From contig DASZZP010000100.1 of NCBI GenBank assembly GCA_035544875.1, positions 1 through 64,000 on the forward strand: a stretch of 64,000 bases of DNA, read 5' to 3'. Positions within the stretch are counted from its first letter, which is position 1; each line of letters begins with the position of its first letter. The translations under genes and the position numbers were made by a program. The notes under the pieces were generated by a model that saw only the letters and a program-made list of their open reading frames with translations, was not told where the DNA came from and did no database searches. This document shows positions 32,748-40,887 of the stretch, in pieces. The DNA comes from JASLEW01 sp035544875 (lineage in GTDB: Bacteria > Acidobacteriota > Thermoanaerobaculia > Multivoradales > UBA5704).

Positions 32748-33837
32748 TTCCTCCTTGCTCGAGGCACGCCGGCCGTCCAGCCCGGCGCCCCGGACCGCCA
32801 TCGCGGCAGCCCTCCTCGCCGCCGCCGTCTGCGCGGCCTGCGGCAAACAGGGTCCGCCCACCCCGCCGCTGCGCTACGTGCCGGCGCCGACCAAAGACCT
32901 GGCCGCGCACCAGCGCGGGCCGCTGGTCGTGCTCAGCTTCACCTACCCCCAGACCACGCCCGGCGGGATCGCCCTCAACGGCATCTCGAAGGTCGAGGTC
33001 TGGGAGGCGGCGCAGGCGGCCCCCCCGCTGGGCGCCGTGCGGCCGCTCGACCCGCGCCTGTTCGGTTCGCTCGCCAAGAAGCGCCTCACCCTGGCGAGCA
33101 CGGATCTCGGCGCCGCCTCGCTCGGCAGCCGTCTGCTCATCGACCTGCCGCTGCCGCAGCCGCTGCCCGCGGCGCCGCAGGCCCATTTCTTCGAGGTCAA
33201 GACTTTCGGCCCCAAGGGCGACGCCTCGGACTACTCCAACCAGGCGTCGGTGGTTGCCAGGACGCCGCCGGCCGCGCCGCCCGACGGGATCGAGGCGACC
33301 GGCCAGGCGGACGGCGTGCTGGTCGAGTGGAAGCCGGTTGCCGGGGCGGGCGGCTACAACGTCTACCGGCGGCGCGCCGAGGAGCGCCTGAGCGCACAGC
33401 CGCTGGCGCGTGTGCAGCCGACCGAGAAGAGCATGGTCGACTCGAGCGCGGCTTTCGGTCAGCGCTACATCTACTCGGTCACCACCATCGACGCCAAGGA
33501 CCCGCAGGTCGAGAGCGCCGTGGGCAGCGAGCGCGAGATCCGTTACGTCGACCGCTTCCCGCCGCCGGTGCCGGCCGACCTCGTGGGGGTCGGCGACGCG
33601 GGCCGGGTGCGCCTGGTCTGGCGGGCGAGCGAGGCCCCGGACCTGGCCGGCTACATCGTCTATCGCCAGGGCGCGCAGGGCGGCTTCATTCGCCTGACCG
33701 AGAAGCCGGTCCAGACTACCGACTACATCGACACCGGCGCCGTCGCGGGCCAGACCTATCTCTACCGCGTCACGGCGATCGACCAGGCCGGCAACGAGAG
33801 CGCCCCCAGCGCCGCGGCCCGCGTCGTGGTGCCATGA
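32737..33837 (+). CDS. LptM-like lipoprotein with fibronectin type III domains
   Basis: A 366-aa exported protein. The signal peptide ends in AAAVCAACGKQGPPTPP. The sequence CGxxGPxxPP directly after the lipid Cys is the signature of LptM (YifL), which in E. coli lies next to dapF and helps LptD mature. Here it is followed by about 330 residues with two or three FN3-type beta-sandwiches (TGQADGVLVEWKPV; VDSSAAFGQRYIYSVTTID; DTGAVAGQTYLYRVTAIDQA). The start ATG overlaps hslU by 11 nt. The stop overlaps the dapF start as ATGA. A role in LPS transport is inferred only from motif and context. Confidence 0.78.
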   Translation: MSSDSSLLEARRPSSPAPRTAIAAALLAAAVCAACGKQGPPTPPLRYVPAPTKDLAAHQRGPLVVLSFTYPQTTPGGIALNGISKVEVWEAAQAAPPLGAVRPLDPRLFGSLAKKRLTLASTDLGAASLGSRLLIDLPLPQPLPAAPQAHFFEVKTFGPKGDASDYSNQASVVARTPPAAPPDGIEATGQADGVLVEWKPVAGAGGYNVYRRRAEERLSAQPLARVQPTEKSMVDSSAAFGQRYIYSVTTIDAKDPQVESAVGSEREIRYVDRFPPPVPADLVGVGDAGRVRLVWRASEAPDLAGYIVYRQGAQGGFIRLTEKPVQTTDYIDTGAVAGQTYLYRVTAIDQAGNESAPSAAARVVVP

Positions 33838-34766
33838 CCGCCTTCTTCAAGGTCTCGGGCGGCGGCAACGATTTCCTGGCCCTGCCCGAGCCGGCCGCGC
33901 CGCCGGCGGCGGAGCAGATCCGCGCCTGGTGCCGGCGCGGCGTCTCGCTCGGCGCCGATGGCCTCTTCGTGCTGCGCCGCGGCGCCCGGGCGGACGGCGG
34001 CCGGGTGGCCGGTGGCGCGGCAGCGGTCGCCGGACGGGCGGACGGCGGCACGGCGGCGGCCGGCGGCGCGGGGCCGGCGGCGGCAGAGTCGAACCCCGTC
34101 GAGATGGACTACTTCAACGCCGATGGCCGGGAGGCCGATCTCTGCCTCAACGGCACTCGCTGCGCCGCTCAGCTCGCTTTCCACCTCGGCTGGGCCGGCG
34201 GCCGCGCGATGGTGCTGACCGCCGCCGGCCCTTTCACCGCCCGCCGTCTCGACGACCGCAGCGTCGTGCTCGAGCTCCCGCCGCCGGAGGCGCCGGCCGA
34301 GCTCGGCGTCGATCTCGACGGCCACGCCCACCGCGGCTGGCGGCTCACTGTCGGCGTACCGCACTTCGTCCTGCATTGGCCCGCCGACCTCGAGAGCGCA
34401 CCCGTGGTCGCGCTCGGCCGCCCCCTCCGCCATCACCAGAGCTTCCAGCCCGCCGGCACCAATGTCGATTTCGTCCGCTTCCCGAGCCCCCATCAGATGG
34501 AGATCCGCACCTACGAGCGCGGCGTCGAGGCCGAGACCTTGGCCTGCGGCACCGGTGTCCTCGCCGGCGCCGCGGTCGGCCTGACCCTGGGCCGGGCCGC
34601 GCTGCCGCTCACCGCCGCCACCCGCGGCGGCTTCGCGCTCACCGTCGACCGCGCCCCCGCCGGCGGCGGCTGGACCCTGGCCGGCGATGCCCGGCTGGTC
34701 GCCAGCGGCCACCTCCTGCCCGGTGCCGACCCGCCTCAATTGTCCGGCGCCGACCCAGCCCACTGA
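33834..34766 (+). CDS. dapF: Diaminopimelate epimerase, divergent
   Basis: Interconverts LL- and meso-diaminopimelate for lysine and peptidoglycan. The 310-aa sequence has FFKVSGGGNDFLAL (usual form K-x-H-G-x-GNDF), LGADGLFVL, the first catalytic Cys in DLCLNGTRC and the second in LACGTGVLAGAA. Two oddities stand out. The first Cys motif is CLNG rather than CGNG. A Gly/Ala-rich insertion of about 37 residues follows VLRRGARADG. Context (LptM-like gene upstream, ATGA overlap) supports the call. Confidence 0.88.
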   Translation: MTAFFKVSGGGNDFLALPEPAAPPAAEQIRAWCRRGVSLGADGLFVLRRGARADGGRVAGGAAAVAGRADGGTAAAGGAGPAAAESNPVEMDYFNADGREADLCLNGTRCAAQLAFHLGWAGGRAMVLTAAGPFTARRLDDRSVVLELPPPEAPAELGVDLDGHAHRGWRLTVGVPHFVLHWPADLESAPVVALGRPLRHHQSFQPAGTNVDFVRFPSPHQMEIRTYERGVEAETLACGTGVLAGAAVGLTLGRAALPLTAATRGGFALTVDRAPAGGGWTLAGDARLVASGHLLPGADPPQLSGADPAH

Positions 34767-34812
34767 GCGGCACGGGGGGGCTAGGACGAAAGGGGACCTG
34801 AGTTTGAAAACC

Positions 34813-36054
34813 ATGGATCAGGCCAGGCTTCGGGCGTGGTGGTTTCACCGGCAAGGGCTGGACGGCAGCCTCTCCGGGCAGAGCGTGGACAAGGTCCTCG
34901 AGCAGACCGGCTGGGCGCGCTCGGTCGGCGGCGCCGGTCCCTACCTCGGGCTCTACGCCCGCTGCGGCGCCGGGCGCGAGGCCACCGACCAGGCGGTCGC
35001 GCGGCTGGAGATCCACGAGCTGCCGAGCGCCCGCGGCTGCACCTACGTGGTACCCGCCTCCGCCTTCGCGCTGGCCCTGAAGGTGGGCCAGGGGTTCGGA
35101 CCGGAAGCAGACATGAAGGTAGGGCGCAAGCTCGGCGTGAGCGACGCCGAGATCGATCGCCTCTGCGACGCCGTCGTCAAGGCCCTGCGGTCAGCGCCGC
35201 TCAAGCCCGAGGAGCTGCGATCGGCGACCGGCGGCGCCGCCCGCAGCCTCGGCGAGGAGGGCAAGAAGAAGGGTCTTTCGACGACCCTGCCGCTGGCGCT
35301 GGGACGGCTGCAATCCGCCGGCGAGATCCGCCGCATCTCGACCAATGGGCGCCTCGACCATCAGCGCTACCGCTACGCGCTCTGGCGGCCGAATCCCCTC
35401 GCCGGCTTCCGCCTGTCGGCCGAGGAATGCTTCGTCGAGCTGGCGCGGCTCTACTTCACCTGGATCGGCCCGGCGCGGCTGGCCGAATTCCAGGCCTTCT
35501 CGGCGCTCGGCGCCAAGCCGGCGAAGGCGGCCGTCGAGCCGCTGGGGCTGGTGCCGCTCGCGGCCGGGGACGAGCGCCTGCTGCTCCCGGATCAGCTCGC
35601 AGCGCTGCAGGCGTTTTCCCCGCCACGGCAGCCGAGCTACGCGCTGGTGGGCAATCTCGACGGGATCTTGCTGGCGCGGCGCGACGTGAAAGGGCTGCTA
35701 TCCGAAGAGGACTGGGACCGGCAGGTGCTCGCCGACAAGGGACACGTCCCGGTAGGGAGCCTTCTCGACCTGCCGAGCCCCGCCATCTTCGACCGCGGCC
35801 GGCTGGTGGGTCTGTGGGAGTTCGATCCGGAGGCCCAGGAGGTCGTCTGGATCTCCTTCGCCAAGCCCCCCGGCGGCGACGGCGCGCTGCGCGAGCGGGT
35901 CCGCGCGACCGAAGCGATGATCCGCGACCAGCTCGGCGATGCCCGCGCCTTCAGCCTCGACAGCCCGAAGAGCCGCCGGCCGCGCCTCGACGCCCTGCGC
36001 GCCGCACAGACCCGGGGCAAGCAACCGCCGCGGGCCTCACTTGCCGCACAGTGA
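34813..36054 (+). CDS. AlkZ/YcaQ-family (HTH_42) winged-helix protein
   Basis: A 413-aa protein of the winged-helix family that includes the glycosylases AlkZ and YcaQ. The N-terminus RAWWFHRQGLDG and the segment GWARSVGGAGPYLGLYAR are typical of a sub-branch. Two or three winged-helix units follow. The glycosylase QxQ/QxD signature is not visible at the expected place, so base-excision activity is doubtful. I chose ATG 34813. The 3' end overlaps the convergent secreted-protein gene by 18 bp. Confidence 0.72.
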   Translation: MDQARLRAWWFHRQGLDGSLSGQSVDKVLEQTGWARSVGGAGPYLGLYARCGAGREATDQAVARLEIHELPSARGCTYVVPASAFALALKVGQGFGPEADMKVGRKLGVSDAEIDRLCDAVVKALRSAPLKPEELRSATGGAARSLGEEGKKKGLSTTLPLALGRLQSAGEIRRISTNGRLDHQRYRYALWRPNPLAGFRLSAEECFVELARLYFTWIGPARLAEFQAFSALGAKPAKAAVEPLGLVPLAAGDERLLLPDQLAALQAFSPPRQPSYALVGNLDGILLARRDVKGLLSEEDWDRQVLADKGHVPVGSLLDLPSPAIFDRGRLVGLWEFDPEAQEVVWISFAKPPGGDGALRERVRATEAMIRDQLGDARAFSLDSPKSRRPRLDALRAAQTRGKQPPRASLAAQ

Positions 36055-37308
36055 GTTGACCTCCTCGACGGCGGTCACGAACAGCCGGCCGTCACGCCGC
36101 ACCATCGTATAGACGTAGGATCCCGGTCCATCGAGAAGGGCCAGGCAGAGCCTCGAGCCGGTCGAAATGTGGTCCACCCTCCAGCCCATAAGCATCGCCA
36201 TGAGCAGGCCGTCGTCGTCGTCCTTCTTTTCGCTCGCTGCGCTCGCTGGCGGCTGCTCCTCGCTCCAGTCGTCGACGGCTTGCGCAAGCTGCTCAATGAC
36301 CGGGCTTGCCGCGAGCTCGTCGGCCGGCTCTTGCCGCTCGATGCGGAAATAGAGCTCGTCGACCAGCTCGAGCTCGGGCACCAGCTGGCGGTGACCCAGA
36401 TCCTCGACGCCCTGCGGCGTGATGCGAACCGTCCACTCTCCGACTGGCTCGTTGCACTGGCCGCACGACCATAGGGTCCGCCATTGCTCCTTGGTCGCGA
36501 TGCGGAGCAGCTTGCCGTCGAATACCACGCCGCCCGGAGTGTCGAGAGATGACAGATACGAGTGGATGAACAACGGCGTCGCCTGCTGGCCATCCCAGCT
36601 CCAGATACTCACCTGAAAGGCACTCGTCCCACCGAACCCTACGACCTCCTCGGCGTCGACATAGAACCGAGGATGGCCGCTGGAGTCGGCGGGGAGTGGC
36701 AGGGCGCGGCCCACCAGCGGTCCACTGCCAGCGTAACAATCATAGGACGCCCAGAAGCCCAGCTCGTCGGCGGCGGCCCGATGCCGCGCGGCGACGTCCT
36801 TGATGTTCCACATGACGCGAAAGGGTTGCTGGGCCTTCCGAGCGACGACGAAAAAGGTACCAAAGAGCTCGTAGTTGGCTGTTATGGCATACGCCGGGCC
36901 GGCAGCCAGCGCATGTGTCGTTGCCAGACGCACCGCGGTCGCCTGGAGGCCATATCCCCGGTGGCAGTCCTGCACGGGGCCGAGGCATGGCAGCGTGAGC
37001 CGTTGCACGGCCGCGACGACTTCTTCGGGTGAGGCGTCGCCGTGCTCCTCCAGGAACAGCGACGCCCACTCGCCCGCCAATGCCCAGGCGCGATTGAGCG
37101 CAGCCGCGAGGCTCGAATGATCCTCTTCGGGTTCCGCCGGCAGGTGCGAGTATCGCGTCTCCAGCTCTGCGAGAGCGGCGGCGTAGTCGGATTGCACCTC
37201 TGCCGGCGTACGGCGTTCCGGATCCACCCGCGGAGAAGGCTGCGTGGCACCGATAACTGGCCAGGGCACGAACGCGACGCAGGCCAGCGCGCACATTATC
37301 GTCTTCAT
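36037..37308 (-). CDS. Exported protein of unknown function
   Basis: A 423-aa protein with a signal peptide (MCALACVAFVPWPVIGA). The mature part is of mixed alpha/beta character with WSCGQCNEPVGEWTV, DCHRGYGLQATAV and WDGQQATPLF, and a Lys/Asp-rich loop (KKDDDDG) near residue 365. I recognise no family. The Cys pairs suggest disulfides in the periplasm or outside. I chose ATG 37308, which has GGAGGTCG upstream. An ATG at 37332 in the same frame is possible. It is divergent from the membrane gene at 37523. The 214-bp gap has no strong promoter. Confidence 0.65.
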   Translation of the reverse strand: MKTIMCALACVAFVPWPVIGATQPSPRVDPERRTPAEVQSDYAAALAELETRYSHLPAEPEEDHSSLAAALNRAWALAGEWASLFLEEHGDASPEEVVAAVQRLTLPCLGPVQDCHRGYGLQATAVRLATTHALAAGPAYAITANYELFGTFFVVARKAQQPFRVMWNIKDVAARHRAAADELGFWASYDCYAGSGPLVGRALPLPADSSGHPRFYVDAEEVVGFGGTSAFQVSIWSWDGQQATPLFIHSYLSSLDTPGGVVFDGKLLRIATKEQWRTLWSCGQCNEPVGEWTVRITPQGVEDLGHRQLVPELELVDELYFRIERQEPADELAASPVIEQLAQAVDDWSEEQPPASAASEKKDDDDGLLMAMLMGWRVDHISTGSRLCLALLDGPGSYVYTMVRRDGRLFVTAVEEVNSLCGK

Positions 37309-37522
37309 CGGATTCACTTCGACCTCCATCTCATGGCGATCGGTGCGCCAACGCCAGCGCGGGTCCGGGCCGCGGCCGCCGACCGGCCGCTCGGTCACCC
37401 GTCGATTGGCGCCGCTCCTAACCCTCGTTAGACTTAGACCTGCCTTCACTTTGCGGAGTTCCCGGCAGACGGCAAGGAGGGGTCGGCGGCGGTGAGCCGA
37501 GACGAGGTGCGAGGAGGCACGG

Positions 37523-38716
37523 TTGCCATCTCCGGCTAGGGAGACCCGCCCCGCCGGCCTCCCTGCGGCGGAGCGCGCGCTCCAGTGGACGCTCGGGTTG
37601 GCTGCCGGCGCCACTTCGCTGGCGGTCTTCTCGCGCCTGGTGTTCTTCGTACCCAAGGCGTTTGGGATCAGCGACTTCACGCTGCACGTCGCCTACGCGC
37701 GCGCCCTATGCCAGGGGAGCGCCGCGCCGCAGCCGCACTTCCTGTTCGAGCTCCTGATCTGCGCTCTCGCCGCGCCAGTGGGCCGCCCCTGGGCTTTCGG
37801 CGCCGCCGCGGTCGCGGTCGCCACCGCGGCCGTCGTTGCCAAGGTCATCCTGACCTACCGGCGGGTGCGCGAGGCGGGCGGGGCTGCCGCCGCCTTCTGC
37901 GCGGCCCTCTGCCTGCTCTTCGCCATGCCGCTCTTCAACTGGTGGAAGTTCCCGGACACCTATCTCGGTCAGGTCAGCCCCAACGTCTGGCACAACCCGA
38001 CGACGGTCGCCGTGCTGCCGCTCGCTTTCCTGCTGTTCCATGCCGCGGCGCGACTGACCGTCACCGATCCGCCGCGCGCCGCGGCCGGCGCCGGCGCCCT
38101 GGTGCTGCTCAACTGCCTGACCAAGCCCAACTACGTGCTGGCGCTGCTCCCCTGCTGGTTGATTCTGCTGGCCGATCGCGCACGCCGCGCGCTCCTGGCT
38201 CGCCAGGTCTGCTGGCTCAGACCGGCGCTCATCGGCGCGGCGGTGGCCGGGCCCGCGGGCGTCGTTCTGCTCTGGCAGGCCTCGCGGCTCGGCGCCGCCG
38301 GGGCCGGAGTGACGCTCGCGCCGCTCGCGGTCTGGCGGATCTACTCGCCGCATATCGTAGCCTCGATCCTGCTCTCCGTCGCCTTTCCCCTCGCCGTCCT
38401 GGGGCTCTACTTCCGGGAGGCCCGCGCCGCCCGCACCGCCTGGAGCGAGGCGCCGCTGCTGCTGGCCTGGTCGGTCCTGGTGGTCGCAGTGCTGCAGATG
38501 GCGCTGCTGGCCGAGGCCGGGCCGCGCTTCGAGCACGGCAACTTCTTCTGGGCCTCCTACACGGCCAACTACCTCCTGTTCGTGGAAAGCGCGGTGGTGG
38601 TCGCCGCCGCTCCGCGCTCGGGGCGCTGGATCATCGCTTGGGGCCTGCTTTTTGCCCACGCCCTGGTCGGCGTGGTCTACGCATTCCGGCTGGCCGCGGG
38701 ATGGGCCATTCTCTAG
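37523..38716 (+). CDS. Polytopic membrane protein, glycosyltransferase-C-like
   Basis: A 397-aa protein with about ten hydrophobic helices. A short loop, FGISDFTLHVAYARALCQG, lies between the first two, and PDTYLGQVSPNVWHNPT follows the fourth. The arrangement, with an early Asp-containing loop, resembles GT-C mannosyltransferases, but no diagnostic motif is certain. The start is TTG with GAGGAGG 6 nt upstream. The phosphoesterase gene follows after 95 bp. Confidence 0.6.
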   Translation: MPSPARETRPAGLPAAERALQWTLGLAAGATSLAVFSRLVFFVPKAFGISDFTLHVAYARALCQGSAAPQPHFLFELLICALAAPVGRPWAFGAAAVAVATAAVVAKVILTYRRVREAGGAAAAFCAALCLLFAMPLFNWWKFPDTYLGQVSPNVWHNPTTVAVLPLAFLLFHAAARLTVTDPPRAAAGAGALVLLNCLTKPNYVLALLPCWLILLADRARRALLARQVCWLRPALIGAAVAGPAGVVLLWQASRLGAAGAGVTLAPLAVWRIYSPHIVASILLSVAFPLAVLGLYFREARAARTAWSEAPLLLAWSVLVVAVLQMALLAEAGPRFEHGNFFWASYTANYLLFVESAVVVAAAPRSGRWIIAWGLLFAHALVGVVYAFRLAAGWAIL

Positions 38717-38811
38717 CTCAGGGCTGCTGGCAGGGCTGCACGCAGGATTTCGCCTCCCCACGGTTTACACAGCGTGCTGGTCGCCAAACGGCGGTCACGG
38801 AGGGACATCTC

Positions 38812-40887
38812 ATGCGCACTGACTTTCGATCCGACGCCGCACTCTCGGCGGCGGCCGGGACCGCAGAGGATTCGCAGCAGGCCGGGACTCGCCCTGTCCC
38901 ATCGCGCAACCGCCGGCGGCACGCCAGGCCGCAGCGGCGGCGACGGCTCTTCGAGGCTGCGGCGGCGACCGCCATGCTGCTCGGCCTGGGAGTGGTGGCC
39001 GGGGGCACGCCCAACGCGGCGCCGGCCGGCGGCCCGCCCGGCGTCGCGCCCCAGGCCGCCGCCGGACTCAGCAAGATCCAGCACATCGTCATCATCATGC
39101 AGGAGAACCGCAGCTTCGACCACTACTTCGGCACCTACCCGGGGGCCGACGGTATCCCGATGAGCAACGGCGTACCGACGGTGTGCAGCCCCGATCCCAA
39201 GACCGGAGCGTGCGTCAAGCCCTTCCACGACTCGGCCGATCTCAACCAGGGCGGCCCGCACGGCCAGACCGACGCGGTGGCCGATATCGACTCCGGCAAG
39301 ATGGATGGCTTCATCGCCCGGGCCGAAGCGGCCAAGCAGGGCTGCAAGAACCCCAACGATCCGGCCTGCGGCGGCCATTCGACCGACGTGATGGGCTACC
39401 ACGACCAGCGCGAGCTCCCGAACTACTGGGCCTACGCACAGAACTTCGTGCTCCAGGACCGCATGTTCCAGCCCAACGCCTCATGGAGCCTGCCCCAGCA
39501 CCTGTTCATGGTCTCCGAGTGGTCGGCGAAATGCACCAGCGCCGATCCCAACAGCTGCGTCAACGCGCTGCAGTCGCCCGGCAATCCTCCCGATTTCCTT
39601 AACCCGAACCGCGTGCCGCCGATCTATTCCTGGACCGACCTGACCTATCTCCTGCACAAGAACAGCGTCAGCTGGGGTTACTACGTCTTCGCCGGCACCC
39701 AGCCGGACACCGAAGATGACCAGGAGATGGCGGCCCCTCAGAAAGCGCAGAACGCCGCCACGCCGGGGATCTGGAACCCCCTGCCGTTCTTCACCACGGT
39801 GAAGGCCGACAACGAGCTGGGCAACATCCACGACCTGGCCGATTTCTTCACCGCCGCCCAGAGCGGCACCCTGCCGGCGGTGTCGTGGATCGCCCCCAAC
39901 GGCCGGTTCAGCGAGCACCCGATTGGGCTGGTAAGCGACGGTCAGAACTACGTCACCAACCTGATCAACGCCGTCATGCAAGGACCGGACTGGAACAGCA
40001 CCGCGATCTTCCTCTCCTGGGACGACTGGGGAGGCTTCTATGACCATGTGGTGCCGCCGGTGGTCGACCAGAACGGCTACGGCCTGCGGGTCCCCGGCCT
40101 GGTGATCAGCCCCTACGCCAAGCAAGGCTTCATCGATCACCAGACCTTGAGCCAAGACGCCTATGTCAAGTTCATCGAGGACGTCTTCCTGGGCAGCCAG
40201 CGCCTCGACCCGGCAACCGATGGCCGGCCCGATCCGCGGCCGACGGTGCGCGAAAGAGTGCCGGCGCTGGGCGATCTCGCCAACGACTTCGACTTCACCC
40301 AGCCAGCGCGCCCGCCGCTCATCCTGCCGGCCATTCCGATCGGCGGCTGCGTGCCCGGCGACGCCACGCTCTGTCTCGCCAACAACCGCTTCCAGGTGAT
40401 CGCCGGCTGGACCACCAACGACGGCCTGGTTGGCGGCGGCCACGCGGTGTCGCTGACCGCCGACACCGGTTATTTCTGGTTCTTCGCCAACACGAACGTC
40501 GAGCTGGTGGTCAAGGTCCTCGACGGCTGCAGCCTCTCCAACACCTTCTGGGTCTTTGCCGGCGGTCTCACCAACGTCCAGACGGTCATCACCGTCACCG
40601 ACACCTTCACCGGCCAGGTCAAGAACTACACCAACCCGGCCAACACCCCGTTCCTGCCGCTCCAGGACACCAACGCCTTCAAGACCTGCGGCGCCGCACC
40701 GTTGGTCGCCCAGGGCGGCGCGACGCCTGGCTCCGACAGTGCCGGCGGTGTCGGCGGCATCAGGCTGGCGGGGATCGTCGACGGCCGGGCCGCGCCGCGA
40801 GGGGCGGCCGCCCGAGAAGACGCCGTGCCTGGCACGTTGCCCGGCCCGCGCCGCGCCGGGTCGCGCTCCGGGGCCGCTCGCGACTAG
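38812..40887 (+). CDS. Secreted phosphoesterase (phospholipase C / acid phosphatase family)
   Basis: A 691-aa exported enzyme. The N-terminus has RRRRRLFEAA followed by a hydrophobic stretch, a plausible Tat signal. The alkaline-phosphatase-like domain starts IQHIVIIMQENRSFDHYFGT and includes NWNSTAIFLSWDDWGGFYDHV-type metal-site sequence near residue 410. The family comprises phospholipase C and AcpA-like phosphatases. A C-terminal domain (about 525-640: FQVIAGWTT, TGYFWFFANTNVELVVKVLDG, FWVFAGGLTNVQ) is of a kind common in secreted acidobacterial proteins. SD GGAGGG lies 7 nt before the ATG. Its TAG is shared with the convergent gene in CTAG. Confidence 0.88.
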   Translation: MRTDFRSDAALSAAAGTAEDSQQAGTRPVPSRNRRRHARPQRRRRLFEAAAATAMLLGLGVVAGGTPNAAPAGGPPGVAPQAAAGLSKIQHIVIIMQENRSFDHYFGTYPGADGIPMSNGVPTVCSPDPKTGACVKPFHDSADLNQGGPHGQTDAVADIDSGKMDGFIARAEAAKQGCKNPNDPACGGHSTDVMGYHDQRELPNYWAYAQNFVLQDRMFQPNASWSLPQHLFMVSEWSAKCTSADPNSCVNALQSPGNPPDFLNPNRVPPIYSWTDLTYLLHKNSVSWGYYVFAGTQPDTEDDQEMAAPQKAQNAATPGIWNPLPFFTTVKADNELGNIHDLADFFTAAQSGTLPAVSWIAPNGRFSEHPIGLVSDGQNYVTNLINAVMQGPDWNSTAIFLSWDDWGGFYDHVVPPVVDQNGYGLRVPGLVISPYAKQGFIDHQTLSQDAYVKFIEDVFLGSQRLDPATDGRPDPRPTVRERVPALGDLANDFDFTQPARPPLILPAIPIGGCVPGDATLCLANNRFQVIAGWTTNDGLVGGGHAVSLTADTGYFWFFANTNVELVVKVLDGCSLSNTFWVFAGGLTNVQTVITVTDTFTGQVKNYTNPANTPFLPLQDTNAFKTCGAAPLVAQGGATPGSDSAGGVGGIRLAGIVDGRAAPRGAAAREDAVPGTLPGPRRAGSRSGAARD

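Noticed and set aside
37585..38811. N-terminal extension of the phosphoesterase by about 400 codons
   Set aside because: That stretch overlaps the polytopic membrane protein gene in another frame. The Tat-like signal and Shine-Dalgarno at 38812 mark the real start.
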